Below are positions 6,317 through 10,739 of a stretch of 10,739 nt of DNA, in pieces. Each line of letters opens with the position of its first letter. Position 1 is the stretch's first letter. The notes under the pieces were generated by a model. The model was not told the DNA's origin and made no database searches. It saw nothing but the letters and a program-made list of their open reading frames with translations. Made by a program: the position numbers and the translations under genes. The DNA lies in NCBI GenBank assembly GCA_036939355.1, contig JALLAP010000719.1:1-10739 (forward strand), written 5' to 3'. This DNA is from Thalassiosira profunda. Lineage: Eukaryota > Bacillariophyta > Thalassiosirophyceae > Thalassiosirales > Thalassiosiraceae.

Positions 6317-7357
6317 TCACATTTCCAGGTCAAAGCAGGGGTCCGCGTCGGTCTGTTCGTCGTTGCCATCCCTCGACAATCCCCCGTCCGAAGAACGTCT
6401 ACGACTTTCACTGAAACTGGAACTCATCTGCTGTTGTCCTTGTGCACCATTGTTGGCAGGGGATCCCAAGCTGAAATTGTCAAGTGACTCCATCCCCGCA
6501 GTGTTGCGGGCGGCCATTTGCGGTTGTTCCCGCATCCGCGTCAAAATGTCCAAGGCCGTCAGCGATCTGCTCAGGGGCTCCTCTGCTTCGGGGTTTGCCA
6601 TTCTTCCATCTCCCCCTGTTTTCTCCTCGTCCAATCTGATTCCTGCACAGCTGTCTGTCAGGATATCCACGCTATCGTCCACGAGCGATCCGATGAGTCC
6701 GCCATCGGATGCTTGGCCGGAGGACACCCCGTTGCTTCCGCCAATTCCCGCACCGATGCCAGCGCTTTGTGCAGTGTTGCTCGCACCAACATATGCCCCA
6801 ATCCCAGCCCCTTGCGAAGATGCATTGTTTGCGACACTTTGCACCTGCATCCCCCGCCGTTGATCGTGAAACCGCGCGAAATTGGAATCCCGCAGCGATC
6901 CGTAGTGCACCGGCATTGACTGGGGGGTGGCCGACGCCGCGCTCTCCGGCAATATTATTTCGGGCATGCTGGCCAGTTTGTCCTCGGGCCGTTGTCGCGA
7001 GGTCAGAAAGGGCGCCCGCGGGGGAGGCAGGGACATGGGCCCCGCGAAGCCCGAGTTGTTGTTGGGCGGTCCGCGATGCAGTCCGCCCACGCCAACGCCT
7101 CTGTTATTTTGCGCGTGCGGTCGCCGGAGGTGCATCGGCAGGGATCCCACCTGCAGTTCCCCCACCGTGTCGGAATTGCGCAGCGCCGATCCTATTCCGC
7201 CCTCTTCGTCGGACGTGTCCGACCAGGGCGAGTGGTTGCGTGGAATGGCATTGCCGCCGCGGTCGCTGTTGATTGCAATGGGCGCCGAAGCCGGTATCGG
7301 CATAGGCGGGGAGGAGGCGATCATTCTTTGTTGGTTCTGTTGAGGTCTGCTGCCCAT
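6317..7357 (-). CDS. Unknown low-complexity, mostly disordered protein
   Basis: Single-exon frame of 346 residues from ATG at 7357 (context GAAAATGG) to TGA at 6319-6317. I do not recognise a domain. The protein is rich in Ser, Gly, Asn, Gln and Pro, with a Gln/Pro-rich start and a Gly-Ile-Ala repeat region at 183-213 (GAGIGAYVGAS and GIGAGIGGSNG). Less repetitive islands that could be conserved motifs are GELQVGSLPMHLRR (66-79), VHYGSLRDSNFARFHDQRRG (150-169) and PLSRSLTALDILTRMREQ (261-278, likely helical). SRRRSSDGG (318-326) looks like a basophilic kinase site, and the C-terminus is acidic. There is no signal peptide or membrane segment, so a nuclear or cytosolic regulatory or scaffold role is conceivable but unsupported. 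The frame stays open upstream to a TAG in CTCTGTAG at about 7470 without another ATG; that could also be a splice acceptor, so a missing 5' exon is possible. Confidence 0.6.
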   Translation of the reverse strand: MGSRPQQNQQRMIASSPPMPIPASAPIAINSDRGGNAIPRNHSPWSDTSDEEGGIGSALRNSDTVGELQVGSLPMHLRRPHAQNNRGVGVGGLHRGPPNNNSGFAGPMSLPPPRAPFLTSRQRPEDKLASMPEIILPESAASATPQSMPVHYGSLRDSNFARFHDQRRGMQVQSVANNASSQGAGIGAYVGASNTAQSAGIGAGIGGSNGVSSGQASDGGLIGSLVDDSVDILTDSCAGIRLDEEKTGGDGRMANPEAEEPLSRSLTALDILTRMREQPQMAARNTAGMESLDNFSLGSPANNGAQGQQQMSSSFSESRRRSSDGGLSRDGNDEQTDADPCFDLEM

Positions 7358-7531
7358 TTTCCACGGCAGATCGACGCCTATGCTGGGCCCTCCTGAGCTT
7401 GCGCGGCTGCTGGTTTGTCTTGGTGCACGTCTCGTGTCACCTGACGCCGTGTTAGTTGCTGCTGCCTACAGAGAGGCCAGCGTCCCAGCGGGCCGATGCC
7501 GTTGCACAGGGGTAGGGAAGGGACGCCCGAG

Positions 7532-7540
7532 CCTTTTATG
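7532..7540 (-). promoter_or_regulatory. TATA-like element CATAAAAGG
   Basis: On the minus strand CATAAAAGG lies 175 bases upstream of the ATG at 7357. It is the best TATA-like match in this promoter and would place a start site near 7505, giving a leader of roughly 150 bases. Weak evidence only. Confidence 0.3.
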
Positions 7541-7663
7541 GCTACCGAGGCGAGCGGTGGCGTGGCGTGGCGGCAGGGAGGGCAGCGCTGGACCACGCGC
7601 TCCTCTCTTTTCTTTCGATTTCGCTCGGTTGTCGGTCGCTCCCAGCGGGCAAACGCGGGCTGG

Positions 7664-7681
7664 CCCTCTAAATCAAGAGGG
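7664..7681. repeat. Inverted repeat CCCTCT / AGAGGG
   Basis: Perfect 6-bp arms at 7664-7669 and 7676-7681 with the 6-base loop AAATCA. It is about 75 bases before the protease ATG, probably in its leader or core promoter, and abuts the GTGAG repeat. Confidence 0.5.
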
Positions 7682-7698
7682 TGAGGTGAGGTGAGGTG
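7681..7698 (+). repeat. GTGAG pentanucleotide tandem repeat
   Basis: Three full copies and a partial fourth copy of GTGAG (GTGAGGTGAGGTGAGGTG), 59 bases before the protease start codon. Each unit resembles a 5' splice donor, but no partner acceptor or missing exon is evident. Confidence 0.6.
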
Positions 7699-7756
7699 TC
7701 AGCTCGCTCACAAAGATCCACCGCTACGCCCTACGCCCTGCCCCCCACGCTCAACC

Positions 7757-10323
7757 ATGACGGCCTCCGCGGCATGCGCGCTGCTCATGGGAGCGTTGGC
7801 ATTGGGGTCGCCGTCCGCCCTGGCATCCCACGCCGCCCCATCTCGATGCAGCGGCAGATTCGCCATCAGCTCCAACTTCAACGCGAATCCTTGTGTCAGG
7901 AGGACCGGCCCTGTTCACTCGGCCTTCATTTCTCCAGCTAGACAAGGAGGGAATAGTTGCAATTCAGCCGCCGCGTCGTCGAGCTGCAGCTTCTTCTTTC
8001 AGAGGATATGTCCAGCCCTCGATGCTAGTGATGGCTCCACATCCAGACGTCAGCACAAACTGCACCCACGGTTCGCATCGCTCTCCGAATCGACCATCAG
8101 TCAACCCAGCGGCGACAACAGCGCGGCCGAAAAGGCCCAAAGCCTCATCGAAAAGGCCAAGGCGCTTCGCCTGGAGGCCGTGGCGGCGGAGCAGAAGCTT
8201 CGAAGCGCCACGCAGCAAAAGAAAGATACCGCGAAGGAGGCGGCCGACGGGTGGATCGACACGCTGCTTGGAGCTACTACTACTGCCTCGGTGGCATCAG
8301 ATACAATATCTAAGGAAGAGGCGGGGGGAAGGGCCGTCGACAATGTAATACCCACGTCGCAAACGCTGGCGCTGCGCCTCCAAGAGAGCAATTTGGTATC
8401 GGAGAAGAAATTACTGGCAATTGTCGAGCGCCTGCACGAGCGAGAAACTGCGATGATGATGGGGCCCGAAGGCTATTTGTCGAAGGAGGCGTCCCCGGGG
8501 GACAACGGCGGAGGCTTTCTGCTGGGGGATTACGACAATAATTCGCTCGAGAGGAAAAGGGAGGAAACGGATCGCATATCGGGCTTGCTCGATCGTGTGC
8601 TCCAAGCAGTCCAGATACTTGGCGAGGAGAGTGCGTCCACAGAGTCGGAGAATGCAAAGATGTCCGAGCTGGCGTCCAAGTTGCGAGTGCGGGCGTCGGA
8701 CCTGCGACAAAATCGGGATGCGCTGTTCCGCCGTCGTGTGGACAACTTGGCCAACAGCGGCTCCGGGCCAAAGGGAGACGATTCCATCGACGGGTATGTT
8801 AGAGGCTCCATCGGCGGTAGTGGGAGCAACGACGACAAAGGCAACAAGCGCAGCAAGGAGGAGAAGATGATGGAACGCCTCATCGAAACGCCGCCGTGGA
8901 TGCCGTCGCAGCTGGCTGCCTTTGCCGCCACCAGTCCCGTTGAAGTGGAATTGAAGCACTGGAAGATGATAAAGACGGATCTGTTGGCAGATTCCGACTT
9001 CGTTTGCACCTCGTGGGACAGCACAGACGTGGCAGCTGTCTACCGCGGGAGGCTTCCTCGTAAGCCTGCAAGTATCAGATCGTCGGAAGAAGCGGAGGAC
9101 GACGAAGAGCAGAGTCCCGGTGACAATTTCACTGCAGTGTTTGAGGATTTGCAGACCAGACTGGAGAAGCACGTGGAACTGAAAGATCGGATACGCCTGT
9201 TCCTCGTCGACGACAATGAGTGGCGTCCGTCGTTTGACACAAGCGGTTCTTACGGCACGAGAATGGGAGATTGGCGAGACACTGAGGAGGACGGCCCGCC
9301 TCCGGTCATCGTCGCCCTTGCCAGCGAGGTCGAGCCGGAGCAGGAATCGGAGCGCGGCGTGGGCACCAAGTCGCTCGCGGCCTTCTCGAGTCTTCTGACC
9401 GTGTGCACGACGTTTGCGTACGCCCTGAGTGCCTTTGCACTGAACCCGACGTTCTTCAACGCTGTGGTCAAAGAGAACGATGTGACTCCGGTACCATTAT
9501 GCTTGCCAATCTTCTTTGGAGTCTTGGCAATCTCGGCGCTGCACGAGGCAGGGCACGTTCTTGCGGCAAAGAAGCACAAGCTAAAGTTGGGTTCGTCGGT
9601 TCCTCTGCCGTCGCTGCAAGTGGGCTCCTTTGGTTCAATCACACCGATCCGGTCCTTCCCTTCGTCGAGAGCTGCTCTGTTCGACGTCGCAATAAGTGGT
9701 CCCGGCATCGCTATGATGGTATCTCTGGCACTGCTCATTTCTGGATTGAACCTCACGCTGGGTGCCCGATCCCTAGCAACGTTTCCGGTTGTACCTGCCG
9801 CCTTGATGAAGTCCTCCTTTTTGATAGGATCGATAGTGAGCGTCGTGGCTCCCAAAATGATGTTGGTGCCACTCTCGCAGCCAATACCGGTGCACCCAAT
9901 ATTCTTCGTTGGACTTGCGGGAACTGTGATGTCAGCTGTTAATCTGTTGCCGATCGGGCGGTTGGATGGCGGACGGGCATTCATGGCGGCTTGGGGCAGG
10001 CGAACAGCGTCGCTGGTATCCTTCTTCTCGCTGCTGGCTCTGGCGTTTTTTAGTTTCAGCGGTACTTCTGGGATCATAATATTTTGGGGCGCTCTCGTGG
10101 TCATGACACAGCGGCTGCCAGATATACCTTGCGTTGACGAGGTGACTGGCGTGGGAGACACCAGAGTGAACAGTTATTTGGTGTTGCTTGCCCTGTCGAT
10201 GCTGACGCTAGCCCCCTTTCCGAACGGAGTTGGATCAATGTGAGTTTGCGATAGGCAGTGGCCGATACAGATAGACTCATTTCTATTCTTTGCAGTATCA
10301 AAATCTTCCATTTGTCTACCTAG
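7757..10323 (+). CDS. EGY-like plastid site-2 protease (M50 intramembrane metalloprotease)
   Basis: Main exon 7757-10239, last exon 10296-10323; 836 residues if spliced, 828 ending at TGA 10241-10243 if not. The frame opens at a GTG (7691), but ATG 7757 (CAACCATGA) directly begins a signal peptide, MTASAACALLMGALALG, with likely cleavage near ALA (about residue 26). A Ser/Arg-rich transit-like stretch follows to about 105. A coiled coil lies at about 122-160, then a polar middle. Residues 371-490 resemble the soluble pre-membrane domain of plant EGY proteins. About seven or eight membrane segments follow from 541. The zinc motif is H596-E-A-G-H600, followed by LPSLQVGSFGSITPIRSFPSSRAALFDV, typical of EGY. 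The third ligand motif is N729-LLP-IGRL-D737-G-G. All catalytic residues are present, so it should cleave membrane proteins in plastid membranes. The usual EGY GNLR motif appears as degenerate GRLP (431-434), followed by an acidic insertion (442-456). Confidence 0.88.
10240..10295 (+). other. Probable last intron of the EGY-like gene (56 bp)
   Basis: Donor TCAAT|GTGAGTTTG and acceptor TATTCTTTGCAG|TATC both match consensus well. Splicing makes codon ATT from AT+T and ends the protein with IIKIFHLST before TAG 10321-10323. Without it the protein stops at TGA 10241, inside the donor. At 56 bp it is the shortest intron in the window. Confidence 0.6.
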
Positions 10324-10445
10324 AGCACATTCAGCGTCCATTCATCCCACACAGTCGTAAACACACAAACATCCCCCACTATTTTCAACCACCATCAACC
10401 ATTTCCCAAGATAGCCCTCGCCTCTGTCAAAAGGATACCCTCCTC
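10324..10445. other. Convergent 3' intergenic gap
   Basis: This 122-bp gap is A/C-rich on the plus strand and separates the protease stop from the stop of the leftward membrane protein. I see no polyadenylation hexamer, repeat or open frame worth calling. Confidence 0.35.
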
Positions 10446-10739
10446 TCAAGCGCAGCACTTGCGCCCCCACGTGAAGAGCGCGGAGAAGATTAGAGCGACG
10501 AAATTCAGGACAAGGCTGAGTACGGCGACGATAACTGGCAGTTGAAAATGAAGACGGAAATCCTGTGTATGAGCAAATGTGCACTTCTTGCATGGAACCC
10601 GGCGCGAAAAATGCTCCATACTCACTGAGGGCTGGGCCAGCTGTGTCAACAGTGACCGTGCCCGAAACGGTTGTCTCCCCTGCAGCGAACAACGCAATCA
10701 AGTAAATGACCTGAATGATGAAGATCAGCACCAGCGACA
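10446..10739 (-). CDS. C-terminal part of an unknown multi-pass membrane protein (5' end outside window)
   Basis: Two exons are inferred: from the window edge at 10739 to 10626, then 10534-10446 ending in TGA. The visible 66 residues begin with SLVLIFIIQVIYLIALFAAG, a transmembrane helix, then a short Thr/Val-rich loop (ETTVSGTVTVDTAGPAL), then IIVAVLSLVLNFVALIFSALF, a second helix, and a short tail TWGRKCCA. Splicing joins the two helices in frame (codon A+TT, Ile). Read without splicing, the first exon continues into an Arg-rich, unlikely sequence, while the second exon lies in another frame with no sensible start. The tail cysteines could be acylated and the Arg/Lys there suggests a cytosolic C-terminus. 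I do not recognise the family. The remaining protein and its start are outside the window. Confidence 0.6.
10535..10625 (-). other. Intron in the partial membrane-protein gene (91 bp)
   Basis: On the minus strand the donor is CCCTCA|GTGAGTATGG and the acceptor is TTTTCAACTGCCAG|TTATCG, phase 1. The nearer acceptor ACACAG at about 10564 gives a frame without the second hydrophobic helix. This pairing is the only one I found that joins the two membrane helices. Confidence 0.6.

Larger units (their letters stand above)
7358..7756. promoter_or_regulatory. Divergent promoter region between the unknown gene and the EGY-like protease
   Basis: These 399 bases separate two divergent ATGs. They contain a TATA-like CATAAAAGG on the minus strand (7532-7540), a CCCTCT/AGAGGG inverted repeat (7664-7681) and a GTGAG pentamer repeat (7681-7698). 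The stretch 7600-7650 is TC-rich. Open frames here start at non-ATG codons and look non-coding. Confidence 0.5.

Noticed and set aside
7691..7756. Upstream extension of the EGY-like protease to a GTG
   Set aside because: It begins in the GTGAG repeat with a non-ATG codon and would place 22 residues before a good signal peptide.
8411..9172. 253-residue leftward frame
   Set aside because: Antisense to the polar middle of the protease, with no recognisable protein features.
9250..10161. 303-residue leftward frame
   Set aside because: It is antisense to the catalytic part of the EGY-like protease, shows no domain, and is explained by high GC coding bias.
1..10739. tRNA, rRNA, transposon ends, CRISPR array or viral genes
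   Set aside because: No cloverleaf, terminal inverted repeats, regularly spaced repeats, transposase or virus-like proteins were seen on either strand.

Overview
The window looks like a compact nuclear genome of a photosynthetic stramenopile, most likely a diatom or close relative. Evidence: six small GT-AG introns (about 56-91 bp), short intergenic gaps, moderately GC-rich sequence by eye, and two proteins with an N-terminal signal peptide followed by a Ser/Arg-rich, transit-peptide-like stretch, as expected for a secondary plastid. The species cannot be fixed from the sequence alone. No rRNA, tRNA, transposon or CRISPR array was seen.

Seven protein genes alternate strand without exception (- + - + - + -). 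In order they are: (1) 1-809 minus, partial, a plastid-targeted thioredoxin-fold protein that lacks the nucleophilic cysteine; (2) 1094-3262 plus, a Rad60/Esc2/NIP45-like nuclear protein with an acidic tail, SUMO-interaction-like motifs and apparently three tandem SUMO-like domains; (3) 3355-4738 minus, two exons, a cyclophilin-type peptidyl-prolyl isomerase with long extra segments at both ends; (4) 5045-6171 plus, four exons, a mitochondrial solute carrier of the carnitine/acylcarnitine-basic amino acid type; (5) 6317-7357 minus, a disordered low-complexity protein of unknown function; (6) 7757-10323 plus, an EGY-like plastid site-2 metalloprotease, probably with a tiny last exon; (7) 10446-10739 minus, the C-terminal end of a membrane protein whose last exon becomes visible only after splicing.

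The layout gives three divergent promoter regions (810-1093, 4739-5044, 7358-7756) and three short convergent 3' gaps (3263-3354, 6172-6316, 10324-10445). The genes do not form an obvious pathway; this is ordinary eukaryotic gene order. Several long open frames begin at GTG rather than ATG, so starts were moved to the first sensible ATG: gene 2 to 1094, gene 6 to 7757, and gene 3 to an upstream exon at 4738.

Most worth a second look: the third SUMO-like domain, the unrecognised segments flanking the cyclophilin fold, the spliced 3' ends of genes 6 and 7, the cysteine-poor thioredoxin fold of gene 1, and small inverted or direct repeats in the shared promoters. No new multi-gene system is evident.
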